The notes: a model not told the origin generated them from the sequence alone. DNA of 64,000 bases from Bradysia coprophila (GCF_014529535.1 NW_023503972.1:3286001-3350000); one strand, 5' to 3'; shown: positions 11,334 to 20,677, counted from the stretch's first letter. A program made the numbers and translations.

Positions 11334-11820
11334 GTCCTATTAATCAATGTATTTGCAAGTTGAGAAAACATCAACTTGAAAATGATCACATAGTTGATCG
11401 AAACTTTTGGTACAATTTAAAAGGCGTTTTATGGCTTCAATGAAAACCGTCAGTATTTGATCATTGAGATTAATTGTGCCGTTCTGTTCGAAAAATCTTT
11501 TAATTTATTTGCAAGTCGTAAATAGTATAATAGTGTGTGCAGAATACAAAGGCATAGGCTGTGAATTTGACACAGAGAGCTGGGAGGTTGTTTGCTAGAG
11601 AGAGTATTGTTCCCGCGTTTTTTATAAAAATGGAGACCTGCGTGACCTCCCCAAAGTTTACAGCCAAATGACTGTATGAAACTAATTTTTCTTTTATTGA
11701 TTTTTCAATCTGTTGTAATTCTTTCATTTGACGTTTGAATCTAATTCGAGCAACAACTGACTCTTACTCGTGAAGTTAGGAATTTTCTTTAAAATCTGAT
11801 TTTACACCAGAATCACAATT
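11334..11820. other. Intergenic with a lone CAATACTC-family terminus
   Basis: TTGCTAGAGAGAGTATTG at 11593-11610 is one end of the MITE family seen at 191-376; no opposite end is visible nearby, so this is a truncated copy. A minus-strand frame starting at 11727 (MKELQQIEKSIKEKL) lies head-to-head, 93 bp from the gene at 11821, but could not be extended into a credible gene. Confidence 0.45.
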
Positions 11821-12192
11821 ATGGAGAGTATTAACCCGGAAGCAACCAGGGACAACAAAACATCCCGAATCCATGCAGATTGTTTGGATGCATTGACGAA
11901 AGATGTTGGCATCAATATCAAAGAGTTAATGCATGCAATAGCCCGGGACTCGGACATCGTATTTGACGAAGAGGAAGCGAAAGATGCTGCTGCTTCTGGT
12001 GAGAAAATTTACCGGAATGCTATTTTAGCTGGAAGCTCGTTATCTTGTGCAGAAATAAAAGCATTCAAAGCTGTCATTCCAAACAAAGAATGGGGATCGG
12101 AAGAAACTTGGAAAGTGACCATTCAAGACGATATCAATCAGGCACTCAACGATTACTGTGCAACGGGGGCTTGCAAACGCTTTGTCGTGTAA
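11821..12192 (+). CDS. Small hypothetical protein, 123 residues
   Basis: A single-exon frame starting at ATGGAGAGTATTAACCC and followed by an AATAAA signal at 12201. The product is acidic and soluble, without a signal peptide or membrane segment. It contains ESINPEATRDNKTSRIHADC near the start and ends DYCATGACKRFVV. Its base composition is richer in GC than the flanking DNA and codon use looks protein-like. I do not recognise a family. It is hemmed in by a dense cluster of foldback elements that starts 180 bp downstream. Confidence 0.55.
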   Translation: MESINPEATRDNKTSRIHADCLDALTKDVGINIKELMHAIARDSDIVFDEEEAKDAAASGEKIYRNAILAGSSLSCAEIKAFKAVIPNKEWGSEETWKVTIQDDINQALNDYCATGACKRFVV

Positions 12193-12200
12193 AGAAACAG

Positions 12201-12206
12201 AATAAA
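12201..12206 (+). terminator. Poly(A) signal of the 11821 gene
   Basis: AATAAA nine bases after the stop codon of the small gene. Confidence 0.45.
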
Positions 12207-12374
12207 GAGATTTCTTGGTTTTTTAAAGAGTTTTTCAATTTGACTTTGACGCTACAAAAAAGTCAGTAGATTTAAGTGCGATTCTACAAATTTCCGATTT
12301 TTAATTAAAAAAACTAAAACAATGCTTGCGAAGCATATTCGCTGCAAAGTTATAACTCTCTAAAAGCGAAGAGT

Positions 12375-12641
12375 AAAGTAAAAGTAAAGTGTCGAAATTG
12401 GCAATAGAACTGTAATAGTTATTTGTGTATCTGTTTTGGACGATTGTTTTTAGGCAATTTCGCTTGTTGTAGCCCGAACGAAGTGCCTAAAATCAATCGT
12501 CCCAAACAGATACTCAAAAAATTTTTCATGTAAGGGGTCGAAAACCCGAGAAAAATCTCGAAACTCCCTCATTTTCGGCCCCGACACATGAAAATAACTA
12601 TTACAGTTCTATTTCCAATTTCGACACTTTACTTTTACTTT
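12375..12641. mobile_element. Foldback MITE A, 50-bp arms
   Basis: The left arm begins AAAGTAAAAGTAAAGTGTCG and runs to AATAGTTATTT; the right arm is its near-perfect complement ending CACTTTACTTTTACTTT. A second, inner pair (GACGATTGTTTTTAGGCA against TGCCTAAAATCAATCGTC) gives a nested stem. No coding content. Confidence 0.8.
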
Positions 12642-12653
12642 TAAATAACTATT

Positions 12654-12986
12654 ACGTATCGATTGAATAGGCCGAAAGAGTTACGTATTAAGTTTTATAT
12701 GCTGCCTACTTGGGACGAAAGTTGAAAAATGTAAACCGAAGGGGCGAAAGCGAAGCTTTCGCCGCGTATGCTTACATATCTATCACTTTCGACCCGTGCG
12801 TTTACATTTTTTTCTTTCGTCCCGCGGTAAAGCATATAAAGTATAGTTTCCACTTCGCTTTCGCCCTTTCGGCTTACATTTTTCTGTCACTTTCGGCCCT
12901 TGGGCTTACATTTTTCAACTTTCGTCTCCAGTAGGCAGCATATAAAACTTAATACGTAACTCTTTCGGCCTCCTCAATCGATACGT
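12654..12986. mobile_element. Foldback MITE B with 11-bp flanking direct repeat
   Basis: A 333-bp element with about 80-bp arms beginning ACGTATCGATTGA and ending TCAATCGATACGT. AAATAACTATT directly flanks both sides (12643-12653 and 12987-12997), consistent with target-site duplication. The interior holds several GGGCGAAAGCG-like and CTTTCGCCC-like blocks in inverted order. Confidence 0.8.
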
Positions 12987-12992
12987 AAATAA

Positions 12993-13132
12993 CTATTCCA
13001 CTTAATAAGAAGGAAAAAATTGAAATAAATTCAATTTCCACTTCGTTTGCGTGACAGTTCTTTTGTTCTATTTTACAACTGTCATGTAGCCGGAGGCTAA
13101 ACGAAGTGCTCTTTTAAGTGGAAACTATACTT
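12993..13132. mobile_element. Foldback element C
   Basis: Ends CTATTCCACTTAATAAG and CTTTTAAGTGGAAACTATAC pair imperfectly, and an inner pair (CCACTTCGTTTGCGTGACAG against GTAGCCGGAGGCTAAACGAA region) adds structure. It abuts element B. TATAGTTTCCACTTCG, a related block, also occurs inside B at about 12842. Confidence 0.5.
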
Positions 13133-13155
13133 AAATTGTGACACTATACGTTGTC

Positions 13156-13313
13156 AATTCATGCCGTAAGTGCGGTCGAAATTCAAATTGGAAAGTGCGG
13201 AGGTCTTTCTAACGTAGCATCATTTTCATACAATGAAGCGTTGAAATGTATTTTTCGGTTCACTTTTTCATCGAATGGTTCACTAAAAATTCAAATTTTA
13301 AGCGCATTTACAG
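13156..13313. mobile_element. Second copy of the 3981-4135 MITE family
   Basis: Shares ATTCATGCCGTAAGTGCG and, internally, GCGTTGAAATGTATTTTTCG with the 4.0 kb copy. The arms are more diverged and a segment holding GGTCTTTCTAACGTAGCATC is present only here. Confidence 0.7.
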
Positions 13314-14005
13314 CTGAGTTGATCACGAAGGCGGTGAAACACAAATTCCAGTTGCCTATAGAAATCAAACAAAATTTTTGATTACATAAGATGACATTAC
13401 GACATACAGTGCACTGTATACACGTTTTTCTAACTTATCATAAAATACGAAATTGAATTGTCCGGTTGAGATAATTATTAAACTTAATTGCTACGTTCTG
13501 TCCACAACTGATAATTTTATTGTTTGTTATTTTAATTGCACGTTAATGAAACCCATGAGTTTGAATGTGCAAAATAATTGGTGAGGTATGAGTCGCTTGT
13601 GGGCTTGTGTCATAAAAGACCCTCGAAAAATTACGTCAAATTACTTGAACCTGTGTGAGGAAAAGAAAAGCTGATTTTTCAAGGTCATCACTAACCACCG
13701 AGAATTGATTAATGTCCGCTGCCAGTTGCACTCTATTGAGCACTATTTGCACTGTATTTCTATTCGCACTCATGGTAAATAGTAGCAACCTAAATACATT
13801 TATCAAGGTAGTAAAAAAGCAACGCAGCCGTCGGGCCATCTGTTATGAGATGGCGAAAATATTTTTGTGAAATACAAGTAAATCGTAGTCAACCATTTTA
13901 AAAAAAGATGTCATTGGCATCGAACTTATGTGCTAGGTCGCCCGTCTGAATGGCATTACCTCCTCACTATATTTACCTTGGTAAAAGTATCTGAGGGCGG
14001 CAGCT
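13314..14005. other. Intergenic, no gene supported
   Basis: A minus-strand frame beginning MSANRNTVQIVLNRVQ (ATG near 13771) is followed by a GTTAGT donor-like site, but the next acceptor leads to an immediate stop; no gene can be built. Otherwise featureless. Confidence 0.35.
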
Positions 14006-14314
14006 CGAGGTACTTTTACTCACCGTGATACGAGATAACTAGTTACTTCCCAGTTATCAGGGCCTATTTTTTGGAAACATGTTTCTAAAAGTTTCTCAAG
14101 TTTCTCAAAAGTTTTTCAAAGTTTCTTAAGTTTCGTGGAAACTTCAGAAACTTTAGAAACTTTGAAAAATTTTTGAGAAGTTTAAAAAACTTTTGAAAAC
14201 ATATTTCTAAAAAATAGGCCCTGCCAGTTATAGTATGGTGTTTTACCTTACGAGGTCGGTAAAGGCTTTGCTCTAGGGCAGTAATGGCCTTAATACTTTC
14301 CTAGTAAGGTAAAA
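14006..14314 (+). repeat. Dispersed repeat (CGAGGTACTTT family), copy 2, split by a MITE
   Basis: Same blocks in the same order as 413-548, interrupted by the hAT-like MITE at 14058-14223. Removing the insertion and one duplicated CCAGTTAT restores alignment with copy 1. Confidence 0.6.
14058..14223. mobile_element. hAT-like MITE, CAGGGCC family, with 8-bp TSD
   Basis: A 166-bp element with ends CAGGGCCTATTTTT and AAAAATAGGCCCTG, flanked on both sides by a perfect CCAGTTAT (14050-14057 and 14224-14231). A CAGGG start and an 8-bp duplication are the hallmarks of hAT elements. The interior is rich in AAGTTTC and GAAACTT motifs. It has no transposase. Confidence 0.85.
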
Positions 14315-14708
14315 TAAGAAATTAGTTAACAGTGTATGTGTTTGCAAACAAAGGAATAAGGTGGTATTTTGACCTGTCAGAACGGAGTTTGTTTGGTATT
14401 GGTGTTAGACATGATTTTTTACTTGTAGCGGCGAGACCCATCGACCCAGCAACGTTTGTTGGTCGTCAGTATTCACCTCATTGCCCTTCATAGAAGTCAT
14501 TTTTTAACAGTACACTTAACGGTTGACCTAAAATATTCGCCAAAGCCACAGAAATTATATCATGACCAATCATGTGAACAAACAATATAACTCTCGGTGA
14601 TCTGCTGATGTGCACGTTAAAATGTTTTGCACGAGGTCTCGATGAGCCTGCAATTCACATCGTGTCATCTATTGCGTTGTTTTTCTTTGTTTATCGGTTT
14701 CATGCAGC
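14315..14708. other. Intergenic, no feature seen
   Basis: No coding frame or repeat that I can support. Confidence 0.35.
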
Positions 14709-14778
14709 GTTGAATGTTATGCGTTAGACTATAGCACTGTCAAGCGACAGTGCTTTGGTCTAACGCATAACATTCAAC
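14709..14778. repeat. 70-bp near-perfect hairpin
   Basis: GTTGAATGTTATGCGTTAGA pairs with TCTAACGCATAACATTCAAC, with an inner stem GCACTGTC against GACAGTGC and a four-base loop. It lies three bases before the target duplication of the LINE-like insertion at 14796. Confidence 0.7.
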
Positions 14779-14795
14779 ACTATGATTAGACGCAT

Positions 14796-15900
14796 GGACG
14801 CAGGTTGGACAACGGCAGTCACAGAGAACGGACGTGTTTATGCGTTGCTCTCTAAAAGTGTTTCTTTTGTGTGGCTGTGTGTGAATTCATTTTCGATTTT
14901 GTCTAATTTCTGTGCCAACTTTTACGGCTTTGGTGTTTTTATTTTGCTGTAATGTTTAAATGGTGAAATTATTTTAAAGGTTTTATTAACGAAGTCAAAG
15001 TGTTGTTCTCGTAGGTCATTTTCTCTTTGATCAATAAAGTCGTTCTCGCCTCATTGTGCGATATCAACAATTGTGTTATTTCCTTTGTTATTTAACATGT
15101 GCTTCGTGGCGTCGGTTTACGGATTAACAATCGACTCTACCAGAAGCTAATGCTAAATTACGTGCTCGATTAATGTACGAAAATGACACATTGCCGTATG
15201 GCATCTGGCAGTCAATTTTAGTGCAGGTAAGGTACAAACGCTTCGGGTTCTCATTTGACACCCCAAAACCACATAGCAAATTTTTACAAATTTGCTGTGG
15301 TACAATCCCAAGATACAGAAACTATCTTGTACTCCAAAATGACCGCGAGGTTTAACAGATCTATTGATTGATACGTTGTATGGATGTCAAGGGATATGAC
15401 GAAATACGAATCATTCAGACGCTACAACCTGCAACGCCAGAACGAGTTCAGTCACATGGTGGCATGGCGATTTATACGAAGAGGCAACTCATGGCCTATG
15501 GTGATTAGACACTTGCTATTACCTAAAACTAATAGCCGTAACCGTAACAAAGTCGGAAATATCAAAAAACCCAACATTCGCTTTCTCCATAAAAGAAACC
15601 ATATCGACATAATGTCAATAGTAGAAAGAGCTACAACATGACAATGTTGATAGCGCCATCTTTGGGAAAATGTACAGGTCAATTAGTGATGGTTGTGGTA
15701 TTCGCATACCACCCACGGCTTGGAGAATTCACAACGTATGGGACGTTAACACACGGTCGATTTGTGAACAATCTAAGTCGGGAGAGATATGATGTAAAAT
15801 CACAGTCCATATGATCAAGAGACTTGTACAATAGCACAACAGGCCCATCTGAGGCTTAGGTGCTGGGCTTACACCCTCCCATCTAATCTAATCTAATCTA
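14796..15900 (+). mobile_element. Non-LTR (LINE-derived) insertion with 14-bp TSD
   Basis: ATGATTAGACGCAT occurs directly on both sides (14782-14795 and 15901-15914). The 3' end is a tandem TAATC tail following GGCCCATCTGAGGCTTAGG and TGCTGGGCTTACACCC, a layout seen in insect non-LTR elements that end in short tandem repeats rather than poly(A). The 1.1 kb body has only short broken frames and no recognisable reverse transcriptase, so it is either internally deleted or a non-autonomous relative. Confidence 0.7.
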
Positions 15901-15914
15901 ATGATTAGACGCAT

Positions 15915-16215
15915 AAACAAGAAATTGTAGGTTAATTTCGTAATTTTTATTATAGTTTTCATGAGGAAGGTAGTCAGATTAACCTTTAATTCAACCAATT
16001 TTAACAAATTAAACTTAGAGCTTAAAGTATTCTTATGAGCCGATAAATCCAAGGCTGTAATAGTATAGGTTAGTGAAAACTTGTCTCTCTTCTGACGATT
16101 TTTTTTTCAGCATTTATTATGCGTTTATAGTTTAACGTTTTGCTTGTGGCCGACCGTATTTTTAAGTTAAAATAAGAATAAAGCACGCTGTAGACATTTT
16201 ACCATCAGGCCAGTG
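15915..16215. other. 3' flank of the odorant-binding protein gene
   Basis: AT-rich non-coding sequence between the LINE-derived insertion and the OBP stop codon. Nothing else seen. Confidence 0.35.
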
Positions 16216-17218
16216 TTAGGGCCACACAAAAAGCTTTCCCATTTGTTCAGCGCTACACTTTGCGGTGAAAAATACCTTGTCGCACGGGTCCTTATAAGTT
16301 TTTTCTGTGTGCAATAAAAGTTTATGAAAAAGACAGTTGGACGGACTGTCAGATAGATACTTACGGATATCTTTACAGTGATGAGCTGCATCAATGGCCG
16401 ATTGCTTATTCTCCGATTGATACATGGCGTCGATTTGCTTTAAGGTTTTCTCCAAGTGTAATTCGTTTTTCTTGGTCAAAACGCCTGCCATTTGGGCGGT
16501 GCAATGCAAATAGCACTGAAAGTTATTAGAACACGAAAACAAACAAAATTCAAAATTTTCTTCGATATCATTTCAATTCTCACTTTCACTTCTTTGTCGT
16601 CATTGTCGAAGTTCCCAAATCGTAATGCGTTTAACTGATCTGAAAAGTCAATCAATTTGTAGGAGAAGCGTAACAAATCTTCCAAATAACACAAGGTCTA
16701 TTTTCAAGAATTCTCTCAAGAGATTATTAATTATTTTTGAAATTTAGAGACTTTACGAAGTTCGAGAATTTTCCATAATTTTGGAGAAAGAGAATTCACG
16801 AAAATAGGCCCTGAAATGTTGCTAGTTAGGAATGGTTTCTAACTAAGTGGTATGTGAAATTTTGAAATTCTGTTAAGCGTGTGGAATTTTGAAAATTTCA
16901 CAGTCTTGGCATACCTTATGAAATTATTAAATTACTACAAATAACTACCCGATCTTCTAATATTTGCAATCTATCCACAAATCACACTCTACCCACTTAC
17001 CTGCACTAAGTTTGAATTTTGGAGTGCATAGATTCCTTATCGTATCGAAGGATTTTATCATTTGATCGCGTGTCATCTACAAATTGAAATACCAATCAGC
17101 AAAAGGCAAATTTAGTGAAGAGGTCGAATAAGATTTTAGTTACAGCACAAAATGATACGCCAATAATATTGAGAAGCAACACTAGGCTTATTGGCAATCC
17201 GAACCACATTCGTCTCAT
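16216..17218 (-). CDS. Classic odorant-binding protein (PBP/GOBP family)
   Basis: Five minus-strand exons: 17218-17144, 17076-17001, 16639-16584, 16515-16365 and 16304-16216, giving 148 residues. Exon 1 is exactly the signal peptide (MRRMWFGLPISLVLLLNIIG then VSFCA). The six cysteines are at 42, 70, 74, 116, 127 and 136, spacing X27-X3-X41-X10-X8, within the classic insect OBP pattern; CYLHC and CDKVFFTAKC are typical. Such proteins are secreted into sensillar lymph or other fluids and carry small hydrophobic ligands; ligand and tissue are unknown. All introns are GT-AG (66, 361, 68 and 60 nt). The 60-nt intron after KDI is in frame with flanking coding sequence and would be missed by simple frame calling. 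Intron 2 contains a MITE. Numbering uses the first ATG; a second lies three codons on. Confidence 0.92.
16692..16813. mobile_element. hAT-like MITE (CAGGGCC family) in OBP intron 2
   Basis: Ends CAAGGTCTATTTTC and GAAAATAGGCCCTG match the 14058-14223 element. It accounts for about one third of the only long intron of the odorant-binding protein gene. The flanks AAATAACA and AAATGTTG agree only at the first four bases. Confidence 0.7.
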
Positions 17219-17728
17219 GTTGATGCAAATGTTATTTCTTGTACAGAGGAAAATCTTTGTCTGTTGAACGGAACGCAAGACACACTCAATGTGACTCGAT
17301 TGCCGATCATGCTAAATCATTTATTCGTATCTTAGCAAGTTATGAGTTGGAAGATCTTTTTAAAACTAATTAAAAATCGTTTAGATGTGCAATTAAGTTT
17401 TGACACACTAATTATCGGATAGAAAATTACATTTTTGCCAAATCAACACTTTTTAAACTGCTTAGTCATAAACAGGAAGTAGAAAATCAGTTAACGAAGC
17501 TTTTGGACATTTATTTAGTTTTCATAATTGCGTCGTGTGGACAAGACTAGAGGACATTTATTTGTACATTGTTTTCGTTTTTACTCAATACTGTGACTTT
17601 GAGTTTCCCATTCTGTTCTTAGCTGTGATAGATCATGGGCAAGAAAGTCTTCCAAGCCAGTTTATGCAGACCGGTGTTTTTCACTAGGGCAGTAACACAA
17701 ACATTACTGCTTGTCAGGTTGTACAATT
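17219..17728. other. Upstream region of the odorant-binding protein gene
   Basis: Presumed promoter side of the minus-strand OBP gene. AT-rich with no recognisable motif and no other gene. Confidence 0.35.
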
Positions 17729-17885
17729 CCACAGCACCTTCTAGCATGAACATACAAAATATTCGGAGGCTGATGAAATCACAGTAGGCACTGCGTTTCT
17801 ATTGTAAAGATAGATTACTTTTTTTGTTGTATGAGTTAAAACTTAAAATACAAACAATCCTAAGCGTCAGCTCTTATCACTGTGT
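17729..17885 (+). repeat. Dispersed repeat, copy 2 (partner at 6364-6530)
   Basis: Shares GTTGTATGAGTTAAAAC and TACAAACAATCCTAAGCG with the copy at 6.4 kb, same orientation. Confidence 0.6.
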
Positions 17886-17997
17886 TGATGCTAGGAACAG
17901 TGTTGTGACAATTCAAAAAGTTAAAGATGCAGATACGCGTTTAGGTTTAGGTTTATCTTTGCATCGACACATAAACTGATCTCATCATAGGAATGTG

Positions 17998-18370
17998 GTG
18001 GGTTTCGTTTGTTTCTTTCGTTTTATTTGTTCCACATGTATCCCACCACATAGAAGTAGCGTTTGTCTTTACGTTTCTTCACGGCAGAGTAAAAGTAACC
18101 CTGGCAGGAGCGGTTCATTATGGAAATGTCAAATGAGGGACCTAATCCTTTGTATGAAAATGAACTCAAATGAAAACTGACATAAGTTGAAAAATTTAAT
18201 TCGCAAAAAACATAGGCCTACTAGATTATTCAGGTCCCTAGTCAAACAAGCGCTCCTGCCTGGGTTACTTTTACTCTGCCGTGGTTTCTTCAATTCCACA
18301 CGTATACGTGTGAGTGGAGCGACACTCTTTACTCTTCTTTTGTTGACAACATGTAGAACGATGTGGAACA
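17998..18370 (+). repeat. Element H copy 1, interrupted by a MITE
   Basis: GTGGGTTTCGTTTGTTTCTT through CCACACGTATACGTG aligns with the reverse complement of 44942-45121, except for 204 bp inserted at 18080-18283. A short frame with cysteines (VGFVCFFRFICSTCIPPHRS) appears in both copies but is truncated in each; it may be a remnant of an element protein. Confidence 0.65.
18080..18283. mobile_element. MITE with 7-bp TSD, nested in element H
   Basis: A 204-bp element with ends CACGGCAGAGTAAAAGTAAC and GTTACTTTTACTCTGCCGTG, flanked by GTTTCTT on both sides (18073-18079 and 18284-18290). The uninterrupted site is preserved in the 45 kb copy of element H, which confirms the boundaries. Confidence 0.85.
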
Positions 18371-19230
18371 ATGTAGAATGCTAACCAATTGCAAACTTAA
18401 ATTGAGTTGAGTTCAAAAAATGATATACACCTCTGGGAAGTGGTCAACATCGTGAATTCGCGACCGTTAACATATGTGCCGTCCAAATGTTTATTTTGAC
18501 GAGTTGAATTAGACTACTGCGTCATGGAGCCCTCTTATTTAATTCTTTTCTCGTGCCTGTTCTTGGAGTGCGTTGGAGGAATATTTCTACCTTGCCTACG
18601 GCATTCTATTTCCAAGGTATATGTGCCTATATATTTACTTTGTCTATCATGCCCGCACGTTAGTAAGTCCACTACCAAAAATGTTTTAACGAAAATGTTT
18701 TGAGGACGGCGGAGCATATTTACAGCAACTTTTTGACTTCTCCCCCTTAACTCCAACAGCCCCCAAACTAGGATATCTGAAATCAAGGAATCCATACGAG
18801 TTATCATACGTTACTGCAGCTTCAAAATTGGCCGAGATATTGAACTTCGAAACATTGATGTTTGTGTGAAAATAAGCAAAATTTCGTTTTTTCAGATAAC
18901 TGAAATCGTTAGTTAGTTAGTTCCTATGGAAAAGTGGATCCAGCAACTCCTAAACGTTTCTATAGATTTTCCTGAAATTTTGGTTATAGGCTAATAATGG
19001 CCCAAAAATAAAAATGGAATTTTCAAAAGTTGGAAAAAACCCATATCTTGGGAGCTGGAGCTCCCCGAAGTCTCCATACAAATGCCATATAAAAGCCAAT
19101 TTGTGTGTGTGTGAGAGTGAGTTGTATTTTTGGTGCATGATATGGATGGTAATGTGGTGAATTGTGTATGTTGTTTTGGGATGTATTTCTTGTAGAAACT
19201 TCTTGGGATCATTAAGTAAAACTTCCACTA
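18371..19230. other. Intergenic, no gene supported
   Basis: Includes a GTGTGTGTGAGAGTGAG microsatellite-like stretch near 19105 and the non-repeated lead-in to the satellite. Open frames on the minus strand here are low-complexity. Confidence 0.35.
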
Positions 19231-20112
19231 GGTCGGTTCCTAAATTTTGGGATGACAGATGATTCCTCTGGCACTTCCTAACTTCCATCGGATTTTTTGA
19301 TGGATTTGGGTTATTTTAGACATGAGTGAGATGTTCCCAGGTTGGTTCCTAAATTTTGGGATGACAGATGATTCCTCTGGCACTTCCTAACTTCCATCGG
19401 ATTTTTTGATGGATTTTGGTTATTTTAGACATGAGTGAGATGTTCCCAGGTTGGTTCCTAAATTTTGGGATGACAGCTGATTCCTCTGGCACTTCCTAAC
19501 TTCCATCGGATTTTTTGATGGATTTGGGTTATTTTAGACATGAGTGAGATGTTCCCAGGTTGGTTCCTAAATTTTGGGATGACAGATGATTCTTCTGGCA
19601 CTACCTAACTTCTACCGGATTTTTCGATGGATTTGGGTTATTTTCGACATAATTGAGGTGTTCCAATATTGGTTCCTAAATTTTGGGATGACATATGATT
19701 TATCTGGCACTTCCTAACTTCCGTAGGATTTGAGTTATATTCGACATTAATGAAGTGTTTCAAGGTTGGTTCTATAATTTTTGGGATGGCAGATGATTCC
19801 TCTCACACTACCTAACTTTCATCGGATTTTTTGATGGATTTGAGTTATATATTTGGCATGAGTGAGATGTCCCGAGGTTGGTTCCTAAATTTTGGGATGA
19901 CAGATGATTCCTCTGATTTGAGTTATATTCGACATTAGTGAAGTGTTTCAAGGTTGGTTCTATAAATTTTGGGATGACAGAAGATTCCTCTGGCACTTCC
20001 TAACTTCCATCGGATTTTTCGATGGATTTGGGTTATTTTCGACATGATTGAGGTGTTCCAAGGTTGGTTCCTAAATTTTGGGATGAAAGATGATTCCTCT
20101 AGCACTTCCTAA
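19231..20112 (+). repeat. 109-bp tandem satellite, about nine units
   Basis: Successive GGTYGGTTCCTAAATTTTGG starts lie at 19231, 19340, 19449, 19558, 19667, 19764, 19876, 19951 and 20062, so the first five units are exactly 109 bp apart and later ones carry deletions. Each unit includes GGGATGACAGATGATTCCTC and CTTCCTAACTTCCATCGGAT. Units at the left are nearly identical and those at the right are more diverged. Confidence 0.9.
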
Positions 20113-20114
20113 AA

Positions 20115-20268
20115 AAATTTTACAAGAAGAAATTTGTGTCACATGTTGCAGATGTTGAGGAACGTATTGTTAGGAAAATGGTTGAAAAATGTACTGCTGA
20201 AAGAATTTAAACGAAAGAAAACCGAATCATTTGTCACTTGTGACGCAAATTTCTTGTTGTAAAATTTT
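20115..20268. mobile_element. MITE with TIRs AAAATTTTACAAGAAG
   Basis: Left end AAAATTTTACAAGAAGAAAT mirrors right end ATTTCTTGTTGTAAAATTTT. The inner part (TTGCAGATGTTGAGGAA ... ACCGAATCATTTGTCACTTG) resembles, in reverse, 60480-60593. It starts immediately after the last satellite unit. Confidence 0.7.
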
Positions 20269-20289
20269 CTTTCACAAATTTTTTGAGTC

Positions 20290-20360
20290 ACAATGCGCAC
20301 AATGCGTCACCCTCAGCGATATCAGTTATTTTGTAAATAAGGGCTTTAAGGGTTTTTTGA
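20290..20360. repeat. Dispersed repeat block (partner at 31105-31225)
   Basis: GCGTCACCCTCAGCGATATC is matched by GCGTCACCTACAACGATATC at about 31141, with similar flanks (AGTTRTTTTG, TTAAGGG). Origin unknown. Confidence 0.45.
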
Positions 20361-20677
20361 CTGATTTCTTTTCGCTCACATCACCGTCCATATGTACTAA
20401 ATTGTCTTAAACTCCAAATCATTGACATTTTAAGAAGAATATGAAAGTTATGTCAAATTTATACCATTTTCTCCTCAATCAAAACGTATAACTTCTCGAC
20501 GAGCCATTATTGTTTTGTGCCAACAAAATAGAAGGGAAATAAAAATTAGTCATTCCGATTACATCTAAGTTTATCTTTGTGACCGAAAAAGCAATGTTTT
20601 AACAAAAGTGCAAGTGCGTGTTAACCAGACGAAGAACATTTTCAATTACCAAACCAAATATACCAAATATTAGCAAA

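Noticed and set aside
11500-11727. Minus-strand frame MKELQQIEKSIKEKL head-to-head with the 11821 gene, vaguely like a BolA-type N-terminus
   Set aside because: The frame soon runs into a CAATACTC-family MITE end and no continuing exon with BolA motifs was found downstream.
13636-13839. Minus-strand start MSANRNTVQIVLNRVQ that reads like the beginning of a real protein
   Set aside because: The plausible donor (GTTAGT) is followed by an acceptor that gives a stop after four codons; a gene cannot be built. It could be a lost first exon but is not supportable.
15173-15682. Open frames of 60-85 residues within 14796-15900
   Set aside because: They fall inside the LINE-derived insertion, overlap on both strands and show no reverse transcriptase or nucleic-acid-binding motifs.
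17995-18384. Cysteine-containing frame VGFVCFFRFICSTCIPPHRS, present also at 45.1 kb
   Set aside because: It is repeat-borne (element H), truncated in both copies and disrupted by a MITE in one, so not treated as a gene.
20618-20677. Upstream in-frame extension of the tetraspanin
   Set aside because: It has no ATG (begins with GTG), and the ATG at 20678 gives an N-terminus matching the Tsp86D type.
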